NCBI RefSeq assembly: GCF_014841125.1
Contig: NZ_JACYTQ010000002.1
Span: 496,001 to 560,000 of the forward strand
Origin: Echinicola arenosa
Lineage (GTDB): Bacteria > Bacteroidota > Bacteroidia > Cytophagales > Cyclobacteriaceae
DNA length: 64,000 nucleotides
Direction: 5' to 3'
The first letter of the stretch is position 1. The number at the start of each line of letters is the position of its first letter. Positions 37,745 to 47,069 of the stretch are shown in pieces. The notes below the pieces were generated by a model, which saw only the letters and a list, made by a program, of their open reading frames with translations, did no database searches and was not told where the DNA came from. The translations under genes and the position numbers were made by a program.

Positions 37745-40700
37745 TTAAAATGTGAAATTAAGACCCAGTGAGAAATTACGGTTCAGTGGATAAGATTGAC
37801 CATTCTGTGATGTCACTTCAGGGTCAAACAAAATCAAATTGGTTTTTTCCCAAAGGTTCTCCCCACTAAAATAAACACGGGCGTTGGACACCCCTATCTT
37901 ACTCAACAACCCATCAGGAAGAGAGTAGCCCAATTGCAGATTCTTCAACCTTATATAAGAAGCATTCTGCACCCAATAATCAGAAAACTGATAATTCAGA
38001 CCTCCTTGAAAAGGTCTAGGATATTTAGCGTCGGTATTTTCAGCTGTCCAATAATCTGTAAGCTCTGCAAATGCCCAGTTATCCCAAGGGTTTCTAAATG
38101 GGCCAACGGCATCTGCATTAATGTAGTAGTTCCTTTTACCGACCCCTTGGAAGAATACGGAAAAGTCGAAGCCCTTCCATTCTGCCCCAAGGTTAATCCC
38201 ATAAAGCTTCCGAGGAGTTGTTGTTCCTATAAATTCTACGTCATTTGGCTGGGTAATTTTACCATCGCCATCTATATCTATATATTTGAGATCTCCGGGA
38301 GCAACATTATTGTTCAAAGTAGCACTATTGTCTACTTCTTCTTGAGTCTGAAATAATCCGTCCGTCCTGTAGGCAAAGATAGAATTCACTGGAAACCCTT
38401 GAATATTTCTTATGCCACTGCCTACATTAACAAACTCTTGATTTAGGTCAACAATTTTGTCCTTTTGATCTGAAAAATTAAAACCTATATGATACCTAAG
38501 TCCAATAGATTGAATTTGATCCCTCCATCTTAGATCAATTTCATATCCCTTTGTTTCCAATTCACCATTATTGCTTGTCGGAACAGAAATACCAATAATA
38601 GACGGTATCTCAACTCCAATCAACATATCTTCATTTCGCTTGATATAATAGTTAAATTCAGTAGTCAATCTATTATCCCAAAATCCCATATCCAAACCGA
38701 TATTGGTGGACTTGACAGTTTCCCAAGTCCTCTGTTGAGAAGGCAGTCTTGGGTTCCATGCCTGCTGACCTAAGCCTCCAGGAAAAGGAATCCCTCCATT
38801 CGAAATAGTGTATACCGGAATATGATCATATAATCCAATCCCAGACTGATTTCCTGTTTCACCATACGACGCCCGAAGTTTCAAATTCGAAAAGATCCGT
38901 TGAGACCCCATAAACGACTCATTATCAATACGCCAAGCCATCATAACAGAAGGGAAAGTCCCCCATTTGTTCAAATCGGAAAACCTACTGGATCCATCTC
39001 TTCTAAAAGTTCCCTCGAGGATATAACGGTCGTCATAATTATAGTTAACACGACCAAAATAGGACAACAAACCCCATTCTCCAGCACTCCATGAATTGGT
39101 AGAACTTTCCTGATCACCCAAATTCAAAGCAGGCAGCTCGTTTCCTAAAATATTCAAACGTTGTGTAGAAGTTTCCTCAGAATAATTTTCCTCTGCTGAA
39201 ATCCCCACCATACCGCTGAAAGTATGTTTATCAACAGTTTTGCTATACCGTGCTATTAGCTGGCTTGTGTAATATCTAAAATAGGAATTACTCAATACTA
39301 CCCTGTTTGGCTGATTTATCCACCTTGGGATTCCATCAGGGTCAACTACTTCTCCAGCAGTGTTATGTTTATAATATCCTCTTCCAAACATGGTACCTTT
39401 GTTCCAACCAACGTTGTAACCCAAGAGACCTTCTAAAGAAAGTCCACTGATGATGTTGTAATTTAAACCAATACGTCCTTCAAACCGATTGTTTTTATTT
39501 TCATCAAAACCTGCCTCACGCAACAATTGTAATGTGTTTTGTTGGAAGCGGTACCTTGAGTAATTACCATTTGGATCATAAAGCTCTTGATTTCTTCCTG
39601 CCTGAAAAACACTTTGTATAAGACCTCCTTGATTAGATGCCTGTAAACGGTCTCCATTAACAAAACTTATATTAGTATTCAATACCAGTTTATTTGGAAT
39701 CAAGTCATTACTTAAATTGGTTCTTAGGGTATATCGATCAAAATTATCTGGCCCAAACTCTGAGAAATAGCCATTTTGATCCAACCAACTTAGTGAAACA
39801 TTATAAGCATTACGCTCTCCTCCACCTTTCACTGACAGGGTATGAGACTGTTGAAAGGATTTATCATAAAAGTATTCAACCCAATCAAAATCCCCTGTAA
39901 AGAAAAAGTCTCTGGTATTACTTGCGTTTGGTACCGCAGTGACATTCGGGTCAGCCAAAGCGTCCAATACATATTGAGGATAAAATGCACCTTGCCCAGC
40001 ATTTGCAGCGGCTAAATTACCATACTCAGCTGAGGCCAATGGTGACATTTGCTCAGGAACAATCGTTGGTGTATTGATGCTGACGTTACCATTATAGCTT
40101 ACTGATAGGCCTTGATTTTTCTTACCTTTCTTGGTAGTCACCAAGATCACACCTTCAGAAGCCCTAGCTCCATAAATAGACGCTGATGCTCCATCCTTCA
40201 GTACTGATATACTCTCAATATCATTTGGGTTAATATTATCCAAAACTCCCGGAATACCGTCAACAATTACAAGGGCTCCTCCTCCGTTTAGTGAAGACTC
40301 TCCCCTGATAGTAATATTATAACCTGCCCCTGGCTGTCCTGAAGTGGGCTGGATACTTACACCGGCAATTTGGCCTTGAAGAGCTTGAGAGACATTTGTA
40401 ACGGGCCTATCCTGTAATGCCTCTCCATCAACTTGAGCTACAGCCCCTGCTACGTTTATCTTTTTCTGCTCACCATATCCAATTACAACCACTTCTTCAA
40501 GTCCCTTATAGTCTTCCTCCAAACTAACTTCTATGGCGGATTGATTATTTATGGTTACTTCTTGAGGCTTATAACCAACAAAAGAAATTACCAAAACCGC
40601 ACCTTCATCAGGTACCTCAATTGAGAAATTACCATCTATATCGGTAACAGTTCCCCTGGTAGAGTTCTTTACCAATACCGTTGCACCAGGAATGGGCTGC

Positions 40701-41140
40701 CCATCGGAACTTGAAATGACTGTTCCATTTACAGTAAATTCCCTAATAGCATATTCAATTATTTTCTTCTTTGATGAAGCCTTGGTTACACTGATATTAT
40801 TGTTAACCTGTTTAAACCTGAGTTTTTTCTCCTTGGCTATTTCGATCAAAACATCTTCAACACTTTGCTCCTTCTTCACAAGACTAATTCTTTCTGATAA
40901 GAACGGATCATTCTTATCATACACGAACACAAAAGGGGTCTTCAATTCCAGCTCCCCAAATAGATCAACAAGCTTCTTGTTATCAAAGCCAACATTGACA
41001 CTTACTTCTTTCATGCTTTTGACACTTTGGGCATTGGAATCCGTGGCCCATAGCATATTTACAAATAACACCTGCATGAACAGCCCAATTATAGAATAGG
41101 TAAATCCCATGAGCAATAGTTTTAGTACTCTTTTTTTCAT
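37745..41140 (-). CDS. SusC-family TonB-dependent transducer with STN domain (fucose PUL)
   Basis: This is an outer-membrane receptor of 1131 residues. Signal sequence runs to about 38. An STN (secretin/TonB short N-terminal) domain follows at about 45-120 (VSVNVGFDNKKLVDLFGELE), then a carboxypeptidase-D-like domain (FTVNGTVISSSDGQPIPGAT), the plug with SISVLKDGASASIYGARASEG, and the barrel ending NFSLGLNFTF. The STN domain marks it as a trans-envelope signalling transducer, which fits the FecR anti-sigma gene immediately upstream. Ligand binding should therefore induce this locus through the ECF sigma factor. Confidence 0.96.
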   Translation of the reverse strand: MKKRVLKLLLMGFTYSIIGLFMQVLFVNMLWATDSNAQSVKSMKEVSVNVGFDNKKLVDLFGELELKTPFVFVYDKNDPFLSERISLVKKEQSVEDVLIEIAKEKKLRFKQVNNNISVTKASSKKKIIEYAIREFTVNGTVISSSDGQPIPGATVLVKNSTRGTVTDIDGNFSIEVPDEGAVLVISFVGYKPQEVTINNQSAIEVSLEEDYKGLEEVVVIGYGEQKKINVAGAVAQVDGEALQDRPVTNVSQALQGQIAGVSIQPTSGQPGAGYNITIRGESSLNGGGALVIVDGIPGVLDNINPNDIESISVLKDGASASIYGARASEGVILVTTKKGKKNQGLSVSYNGNVSINTPTIVPEQMSPLASAEYGNLAAANAGQGAFYPQYVLDALADPNVTAVPNASNTRDFFFTGDFDWVEYFYDKSFQQSHTLSVKGGGERNAYNVSLSWLDQNGYFSEFGPDNFDRYTLRTNLSNDLIPNKLVLNTNISFVNGDRLQASNQGGLIQSVFQAGRNQELYDPNGNYSRYRFQQNTLQLLREAGFDENKNNRFEGRIGLNYNIISGLSLEGLLGYNVGWNKGTMFGRGYYKHNTAGEVVDPDGIPRWINQPNRVVLSNSYFRYYTSQLIARYSKTVDKHTFSGMVGISAEENYSEETSTQRLNILGNELPALNLGDQESSTNSWSAGEWGLLSYFGRVNYNYDDRYILEGTFRRDGSSRFSDLNKWGTFPSVMMAWRIDNESFMGSQRIFSNLKLRASYGETGNQSGIGLYDHIPVYTISNGGIPFPGGLGQQAWNPRLPSQQRTWETVKSTNIGLDMGFWDNRLTTEFNYYIKRNEDMLIGVEIPSIIGISVPTSNNGELETKGYEIDLRWRDQIQSIGLRYHIGFNFSDQKDKIVDLNQEFVNVGSGIRNIQGFPVNSIFAYRTDGLFQTQEEVDNSATLNNNVAPGDLKYIDIDGDGKITQPNDVEFIGTTTPRKLYGINLGAEWKGFDFSVFFQGVGKRNYYINADAVGPFRNPWDNWAFAELTDYWTAENTDAKYPRPFQGGLNYQFSDYWVQNASYIRLKNLQLGYSLPDGLLSKIGVSNARVYFSGENLWEKTNLILFDPEVTSQNGQSYPLNRNFSLGLNFTF

Positions 41141-41189
41141 ATTTTTGAATGGTTTTATTGTTTTAAGAAAGGCAATTGAACTTCTTATT

Positions 41190-41219
41190 TACCGTATTGA
41201 TTGGCAGATCAATACGGTA
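41190..41219 (+). other. Strong hairpin between fecR and susC with T-run on the plus strand
   Basis: TACCGTATTGAT and ATCAATACGGTA are exact 12-bp inverses around GGCA, with TGGCAG forming the open loop region. Seven T follow on the plus strand, so it looks like a plus-strand terminator, yet all genes here run on the minus strand. On the minus strand it precedes the SusC start by about 50 bp and has no T-run after it. Confidence 0.6.
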
Positions 41220-41245
41220 TTTTTTTCATAGGCTAGGTCGTTTTT

Positions 41246-42268
41246 TCAATTAAACATCAATATCAATTTCTTGTCATCCAGTTCATATTTAAAATCCTTA
41301 TTATAGGAAACCGCATCCAGGATATTCGATAAATATTCATTTTTGAAAGTTCCCTTTAGGTTCCAGTTTTGATCAGGAACTCCCTTGATTTCTACGCTTA
41401 CACCATACCACCTGCTAATTTCATTTACAAAACCTGAAAGGTCCGTTCCATCGAAAATCAATTCCCCATTTCTCCATAAAGTAGCCTTATCAAATGTATT
41501 TGCATCATTTTCTTTGCTGAACTCATGAAATGCATTTAGAGATTTAAGATAGGTCAGGCCTTTCCCGGGTGTTAGGGAAAGCTCTTTCTCATAACCCTTC
41601 TTATGATTTTTTACTTTGACAGCCCCTTCCAATAGTGCCACGCTTGATCTATCATTTCCTTTAAAAGCATGAACATTGAACTCTGTGCCCAATACTTCCA
41701 CCTCCAGGTCTTCAACTTTTACTACAAAAGGTCTACTTGTGTCAGTTACTATATCAAAAAATGCTTCACCCTCAAGTGTCACAAACCTACCAGAGTCCGA
41801 AAAATGCTCCGGGTAAGAAAGTTTGCTTTCTGCATTGAGCCAAACTTTGGAACCATCCGGTAACTGAAATTGAGACTTTTGTCCTCTTGGGTTTGATTTG
41901 TGGACCTTAGTAAGTGAAATAGGTTGAATTGCTTCCTCATGCTTATTGAAAAATACGATGGACAAGACCAAAATTGCTACCAAAGAAGCGGCTACACCAT
42001 AACTTGTCCTCCTAATATCCCAGCTTCCTTTTCTTCTCTTGGCCCCTTCGCTTAAATATTGTTCCCAAATTTTGATTTTTTGATCCTCATGATTGATCAG
42101 CTTATTGTCCTCGAGGTCAGTACGCCAAAAAGCCTGAAGTTTTTCAAACTCATATTGGTTTCTATGATCCTTTTTCACCCAGTCGTACACAGCCTTCTTT
42201 TCAGAAGAAGAGGCACTTCCTTGAAAAAATCTGATTAATAAAATTTCTATATCTTGGTTCTTGTCCAT
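41246..42268 (-). CDS. FecR-family anti-sigma factor
   Basis: This is an inner-membrane regulator of 340 residues. A cytoplasmic N-terminal part (about 1-80, with YDWVKKDHRNQYEFEKLQAFW) binds the sigma factor. A single membrane segment follows at about 90-107 (GVAASLVAILVLSIVFF). The periplasmic FecR domain contains GQKSQFQLPDGSKVWLNAES and LEGEAFFDI, and a C-terminal domain of the DUF4974 type contacts the STN domain of the receptor. It sits between its sigma factor (146-bp gap) and the STN-SusC gene, the usual order for such a switch. Confidence 0.94.
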   Translation of the reverse strand: MDKNQDIEILLIRFFQGSASSSEKKAVYDWVKKDHRNQYEFEKLQAFWRTDLEDNKLINHEDQKIKIWEQYLSEGAKRRKGSWDIRRTSYGVAASLVAILVLSIVFFNKHEEAIQPISLTKVHKSNPRGQKSQFQLPDGSKVWLNAESKLSYPEHFSDSGRFVTLEGEAFFDIVTDTSRPFVVKVEDLEVEVLGTEFNVHAFKGNDRSSVALLEGAVKVKNHKKGYEKELSLTPGKGLTYLKSLNAFHEFSKENDANTFDKATLWRNGELIFDGTDLSGFVNEISRWYGVSVEIKGVPDQNWNLKGTFKNEYLSNILDAVSYNKDFKYELDDKKLILMFN

Positions 42269-42414
42269 GAAGTCATAATATCTCGATCAATATTAAAGAC
42301 AACAGTTCGCAATAAAACCCGTAATGAAAATTTAATTATTTTTACTTTTTCAGAAAAAAAATTAAGAATAGAACAACAAGCACAAAAAAATATCCTTTTC
42401 TATATGTCCCTATA

Positions 42415-43026
42415 CTAAAGAAACAATGACAGAAACCGTTGGTTTGAAACTAAAATCCTTCCTTGATATTCATCATAAAATTGTTGGAGGGTACCCCTCA
42501 AATCCGTAATGGCCAGTTTCAAGTGCACTTCAACCGTCCTCTCTGATATTTCTAATATCTCTGCCACCTCTTTGTAGGACAAATTCTCATCTTTTACCAT
42601 TTTGAAAACCAACCTTCTTTTGGGTGGTAAGTTTGCAATCACCCGGTTGAGTTCCCTTTTTAAATCCCCATTGATCATCTTCTTTTCAGGGTCTGAAACA
42701 TCGGGGATAAGATAATCCTGTATATCATCAATACTTATTTTTCCTTTTTCCCTCGAGGAAGCCTTAATCGAATTCAAGGCCCGATTTTTTACCATTTTGA
42801 AAAGATACCCTTCAAAGTTCTGAATTTGGAGCAAGCCTTCCCTTTTCTGAAGTAATTTTAAAATCACCTCGGAAACTAACTCTTCTGCCTGTTGGTAATT
42901 GGGTAAAAACAATAAAGCTAAATTGAGAAGTCTTGTGTGATAGTGGTCAAAGAAAACCGAAAAAGCCTTCTCATCATTTTTTTCTACTATCTTTTTTAAA
43001 ATATGGTTAAGCTTTATTGGGTTCAT
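42415..43026 (-). CDS. ECF RNA polymerase sigma factor (Bacteroidota PUL type)
   Basis: This is a 203-residue sigma-70-family ECF factor. Region 2 covers about 15-95 (AFSVFFDHYHTRLLNLA... FEGYLFKMVKNRALNSI). Region 4 covers about 130-190 (LPPKRRLVFKMVKDENLSYKEVAEIL then SERTVEVHLKLA), the promoter -35 reading helix. It heads the minus-strand order sigma, FecR, SusC, SusD and should activate the PUL when glycan binding releases it from FecR. Confidence 0.94.
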   Translation of the reverse strand: MNPIKLNHILKKIVEKNDEKAFSVFFDHYHTRLLNLALLFLPNYQQAEELVSEVILKLLQKREGLLQIQNFEGYLFKMVKNRALNSIKASSREKGKISIDDIQDYLIPDVSDPEKKMINGDLKRELNRVIANLPPKRRLVFKMVKDENLSYKEVAEILEISERTVEVHLKLAITDLRGTLQQFYDEYQGRILVSNQRFLSLFL

Positions 43027-43090
43027 TGTATTTCAGGAATAAGCTTTGAGAGGAAAAGGTTGAATAATTCTATAGTAAGGTAATTCAATC

Positions 43091-43098
43091 CAAAACTA
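43091..43098 (-). promoter_or_regulatory. Candidate -7 element of the ECF sigma gene
   Basis: On the minus strand TAGTTTTG matches TAnnTTTG. It lies 65 bp upstream of the start codon. The nearest TTG is 25 bp further upstream, longer than usual, so this is only a candidate. Confidence 0.35.
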
Positions 43099-43325
43099 AA
43101 TATAGACCATTTGACCTAAAAAACAAATTTATTCTAGAATACTTTCATAAATCCAAACATGTGATGCCACGCCTATTTCTTGGACACAGTACCGAAGAGA
43201 ATCTTGCTTTCAATTTTTATTCGGACATTTTCGGAAAACTTCGCTATATCAATCATTTAGTCCAACACTTGGTTTACTATTTTCAATTAAAATTATATCA
43301 ACTATTTCATAACATAACCGTGGGC

Positions 43326-44462
43326 TTATAGTGAACGGCCGTCTACCCGACTACCAGCTGGCAATCCTATCAATTCGTAATTGGTACTTCTTCCTCCTGC
43401 TGCTTCCTTTTGCAGGATTCCTTTCCCAATAAGGTCGTTAATATCCCTAACTGCTGAATCTTTAGAGCACTTTGCAATCTTTGCCCATTTGGACGAGGTT
43501 AATTTCCCGTCAAATCCATCCACTAGCCTATTCAACAATTTTCTTTGTCGGTCATTTATTGCAGTATCTATGTGCTTCCGCCAAAAATCTGCTTTGAACA
43601 GAACTTTTGAAAGTATTAAATCCGTGGACCTTAAAGCGTTGATCAAACAGTTTAAAAACCAAACAATCCAATCAGTTATATCCAAATTCCCCTTTTGCGT
43701 TTTTTCCAATATCTCATAATACTGTTTTCTTTCCAAACGGATCTGGGCAGACATACTGTAAAAACGTTGGTTACTTTTGTCGGCTTGCGCTAGTAGCATA
43801 TCGGTCAATGCCCTTGTTATTCTTCCATTTCCATCTTCAAAAGGGTGGATTGTTACAAACCATAAATGGGCGATTGCTGCTTTAATTACCAAGTCAATTT
43901 TACTATTGTTGAACCAATTTAGAAATCGGGTCATTTCTTTTTCAACCAGATTGAAATCAGGTGCTTGAAAATGAACCTTTTCTTTCCCCATTGCCCCGGA
44001 AACTACCTGCATAGGCCCAGTAGTATCTTTTCTCCAATCTGCTAAGTTAATTTTGTACATCCCACTTCTTCCTGTTGGAAACAATGCAGCATGCCAGTCA
44101 AAAAGCCTGTCAACTGTTAATGGGTCAAAGCATCTTTGGGTAGCGTCAAGCATCATTTCAACTACTCCTTCTACACTTCTGTCAGCATCCACTGCTCTTG
44201 CTACTTCCATTCCCAATCTACGTGCAATTGATGAACGCACTTGGTCAGGGTTAAGGAATTCGCCTTCTATCTCCGATGATTTTATTACATCAAGGGTCAA
44301 TGTATCAAGTAGGGCCTCATTTCTCAAATCGAAACCTAATGTTTCCATTTTTCCAATAAGCCTACCCTGTAAATTTCTTGCCTCACTTAACAGATCCAAG
44401 AAGTCATTACCGTTCCAGGTAAATTCTGGCCAATTATCTTTTTGATGTATAAAAGCTTTCAT
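43326..44462 (-). CDS. Fic-family protein with DUF4172 N-terminus and winged-helix C-terminus
   Basis: Fic proteins usually transfer AMP from ATP to target proteins. The N-terminal DUF4172 domain is at about 1-85 (FIHQKDNWPEFTW) and contains the autoinhibitory motif S62-S-E-I-E66-G67. The FIC core motif HPFEDGNGRITR starts at catalytic His206. A winged-helix domain follows at about 305-365 (SSKWAKIAKCSKDSAVRDINDLIGKG). At 378 residues it looks intact. A second, truncated copy lies at 60722-61292 with about 90 percent DNA identity by eye. It has a good promoter at 44508-44537, set among repeated TTCGTTGC-like motifs that suggest a dedicated repressor or autoregulation. Confidence 0.93.
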   Translation of the reverse strand: MKAFIHQKDNWPEFTWNGNDFLDLLSEARNLQGRLIGKMETLGFDLRNEALLDTLTLDVIKSSEIEGEFLNPDQVRSSIARRLGMEVARAVDADRSVEGVVEMMLDATQRCFDPLTVDRLFDWHAALFPTGRSGMYKINLADWRKDTTGPMQVVSGAMGKEKVHFQAPDFNLVEKEMTRFLNWFNNSKIDLVIKAAIAHLWFVTIHPFEDGNGRITRALTDMLLAQADKSNQRFYSMSAQIRLERKQYYEILEKTQKGNLDITDWIVWFLNCLINALRSTDLILSKVLFKADFWRKHIDTAINDRQRKLLNRLVDGFDGKLTSSKWAKIAKCSKDSAVRDINDLIGKGILQKEAAGGRSTNYELIGLPAGSRVDGRSL

Positions 44463-44474
44463 TCAATGTATTAT

Positions 44475-44561
44475 TTGCAACGAAAACAACCTTTATTCGA
44501 CGCAAATCAAAATTAATCGTTGCTTATTTTGCTTCAAATAGTACCCTTATTCGTTGCACGG
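44475..44561. promoter_or_regulatory. Promoter of the DUF4172 fic gene with reiterated TTCGTTGC motifs
   Basis: On the minus strand TAATTTTG (44515-44508) matches TAnnTTTG, and TTG (44537-44535) lies exactly 19 bp upstream, the usual spacing. Around it are related motifs: TTTGCAACGAAAA (44475-44487, inverted), TTATTCGACGCAA (44493-44505), TTAATCGTTGC (44513-44523) and TTATTCGTTGC (44548-44558). They overlap or flank the promoter, as operator sites would. Confidence 0.55.
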
Positions 44562-44639
44562 TTGTCTGTTTTGCTTTTGACTAACGCTTTTCTCAAGTAG
44601 TTTTAAATATATTGATTGGTACATTGTAGCGCAGTATTT

Positions 44640-44711
44640 TGAAATATCATTTCCACCTCGTAAAATTCGTACGGTACGAGAGATACGAGCCATACGAGGC
44701 GTACGAATTTA
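44640..44711. repeat. Dispersed repeat copy B with iteron core (44665-44708)
   Basis: The core is ATTCGTAC, then GGTACGAGA, GATACGAGC, CATACGAGG, then C and GTACGAAT, 44 bp. The 25 bp before it (ending CCACCTCGTAAA) match copies A and C; similarity ends right after the core. Unlike the others it has no higA remnant and lies about 180 bp upstream of the fic start. The remaining sequence of the 521-bp gap 44463-44983 shows only the fic promoter and a terminator. Confidence 0.85.
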
Positions 44712-44910
44712 GGAGTACTTCTATTTAGGGCATCGTCATCAATCCGCTTCTTCTCTCCAAGGTTTCGGTTTAAAAATACTGATTTCTAATTTCTTTACAG
44801 GATCCACTTTATCCGGTTATCTAGAGTCAAAAAGCAAAGTTAAGCTGGAAAAAGCATCATTGCTGATTATCGCATCCCTACTTTGATTTTGGAGAAGCTC
44901 ATTGGACTGC

Positions 44911-44947
44911 AAAAAGAAAAACAGCACCGAGCGAAACCCGATGCTGT
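44911..44947 (-). terminator. Terminator of the sulfatase gene
   Basis: On the minus strand ACAGCATCGGG pairs with CTCGGTGCTGT (11 bp, two G-U pairs) around TTTCG, followed by TTTTTC and TTTTTG. It lies 37 bp after the stop at 44984. Confidence 0.8.
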
Positions 44948-44983
44948 CAAATTTATCCTTATCAACTATAACGTTTTCTAGGA

Positions 44984-46510
44984 TCAATGACCACTTTTAG
45001 CGGACATATCATTCATAATCTTATCCATCATACCACTGAAATCCAAACTCTTTGCCCGCTGTACAGGAGGGTATTCCTCCATTGAGGTTTTGAATTCATT
45101 CAAATTCATCATGATAAAATCGTTGACAAACTGCTTTGACTGAATTGCCCAGGTTTGCTGATCCGTATTGTCATAAGATTCAAACGGATCCATCCGCAAG
45201 TTGAACATCAAAGGGAATTTGTATTTGGTATATGCTCCATAATAGTTTTCAGTAGCTTGGAAATTCACCTTCCAATTGCCCATTCGGATCGCCATTAAAT
45301 CCGACTCGTAAAAATAAAGCATGTTGTTACGGTTACTTTTGTTGGAATCCCCCAGCCAATATGCCAAGTTATCAACCCCGTCGATGTATTGCTTTTTCTC
45401 CTGAGCTACTTTTTCTGCCACATTGTTAACTCCTGCAGCCGAAGCCAAGGTGGTAAACAAATCCATGTGACTTTGTATACCATTCAGGTATTGTCCAGCA
45501 GGGATATGGTTCTTCCACATAACCATGGTCGGCACACGTAGCCCACCTTCAAAAGTGGTCATTTTATCCCCTCTAAATGGTGTCACTCCACCATGAAAAG
45601 TAGCCTCATGCTCCGGACCATTATCAGTGGTATAAACTACGATCGTATTTTCCAGCAAGCCGTTCTTCTCCATATAATCCAACAATTCGCCCACCATCGC
45701 ATCGTGCTCGATGACTCCGCTGCCATACATATCATCACCTGTAGTAAACTCCTTTGCCAAGTAGCGAGACTCGTCGCTCAAATGGGTGTGCATGTGCATC
45801 CGAACCGGATTTAACCATACGAAAAAAGGTTTTCCATCTTCCTTCGCTTCACTCATAAATTCCTCCGTTCTACCGAAAAATTCCTGATCAATGGTTTTCA
45901 TCCATTCGATAGTGAATTTTTCATCACTCAGGATTTTTTGTTTTCCGATCACACCAAACCTTTCGTCTGTCGTATTGTCAAAGGCGTCAGTCGCAACCGA
46001 ATGAATGATTCCTCTTGGCCCCCATTTTTTATGGTATTCCGGATCTGTTGGATAGTCGGAATCAGCATACTCTTCAGATACGTTTTGGTGATATAAGTTT
46101 CCGTAAAACACATCGAATCCATGTACTGTTGGGAGATTTTCGTTTTGATCACCCAGATGGTTTTTACCGAATTGTGCGGTGGCGTATCCTTGCCCTTTTA
46201 GAACCTCTGCAAGAGTTGGCGACTCGGCTTTCAGGCCAAGCGCATCACCAGGCCGTCCCACAGTAGTCATTCCACTGCGAATAGGATATTGTCCTGTAAT
46301 AAATGCTACCCTACCTGCCGTACAAGATGGTTGCGCATAATGATCAGTAAAAATGATACCTTCTCTACCGATCCTGTCCAGATTGGGCGTTGTGTATCCC
46401 ATGGTGCCCAATCCATAGGCACTTACATTTTGCCAGCCCATATCATCGGACATAATGACTAGAATGTTTGGCTTATCCTGGGCATAAGACATAGTCCCAA
46501 AGACTACCAA
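44984..46510 (-). CDS. S1-family sulfatase, signature CTAGR; in-frame stop within the signal peptide
   Basis: The mature sulfatase is intact: VIMSDDMGWQN (metal site), formylglycine signature C-T-A-G-R followed by VAFITG, TTDNGPEHEA, and about 500 residues in all. The start is abnormal. The natural ATG is at 46540, and the frame reads Met-Val-TGA (stop at 46534-46532), then SIISTVLLVVFGTMSYAQ, a normal signal-peptide core with its cleavage site. The stated start at 46510 is only a TTG inside that core. A single change from CGA (Arg) to TGA would explain it. The gene may be inactivated, poorly translated from an alternative start, or affected by a sequencing error. Confidence 0.8.
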   Translation of the reverse strand: MVVFGTMSYAQDKPNILVIMSDDMGWQNVSAYGLGTMGYTTPNLDRIGREGIIFTDHYAQPSCTAGRVAFITGQYPIRSGMTTVGRPGDALGLKAESPTLAEVLKGQGYATAQFGKNHLGDQNENLPTVHGFDVFYGNLYHQNVSEEYADSDYPTDPEYHKKWGPRGIIHSVATDAFDNTTDERFGVIGKQKILSDEKFTIEWMKTIDQEFFGRTEEFMSEAKEDGKPFFVWLNPVRMHMHTHLSDESRYLAKEFTTGDDMYGSGVIEHDAMVGELLDYMEKNGLLENTIVVYTTDNGPEHEATFHGGVTPFRGDKMTTFEGGLRVPTMVMWKNHIPAGQYLNGIQSHMDLFTTLASAAGVNNVAEKVAQEKKQYIDGVDNLAYWLGDSNKSNRNNMLYFYESDLMAIRMGNWKVNFQATENYYGAYTKYKFPLMFNLRMDPFESYDNTDQQTWAIQSKQFVNDFIMMNLNEFKTSMEEYPPVQRAKSLDFSGMMDKIMNDMSAKSGH

Positions 46511-46540
46511 TAAAACCGTTGAAATAATTGATCACACCAT

Positions 46541-47069
46541 ATTTTTTTATGTTTTGTTTAATATGTTACACCTCTAAAAATATTCATTTATAGCAGATCC
46601 CCTCCATTTTTTAATCAGGTTTTCAATCCGCTAGATTTATCTCCCTTGGACGCTACGATTGAATTACAATGGTCTTAACAGGCCAAAGTTTAATGTTTTA
46701 CTTTTCTCTTTGACTGAATAGGTATTCTATCAAAACGCATCGTACCAATTGATGATCATCTGTAAGATAAAAAGTATTTAGTTATTTTACATCAAAATAA
46801 GGCACGCAATGCTTGCTCAGCTCAATTTCAATAAATAACTTGTCCAATAGGAGGGTGTAAGGAAGCCTTTTTCAGATGTTTCAGCAGAAAATAGATACGA
46901 AAAACCTTCCTTAATTGGAAGGCAGAAAAGGGAAAACGATTTTGGGACTTCTACAAATTCCACTTGCGATTTTGTTCATTTTTAAACAAGCCCATCTACT
47001 GGATTTTGAATCGTAAATCAGTGAATATAAAAGTAAGGTTAAAAGGAATTTTTACCAAAGCACAACAAT
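46541..47069. other. Divergent region between two sulfatase genes
   Basis: This is 529 bp between the minus-strand and plus-strand sulfatase genes. Both promoters should lie here, but I found no exact TAnnTTTG element on either strand and no strong hairpin. Confidence 0.45.

Noticed and set aside
41190-41219. Intrinsic terminator of fecR
   Set aside because: The T-run is on the plus strand; on the minus strand, the direction of fecR, no U-tract follows the stem.
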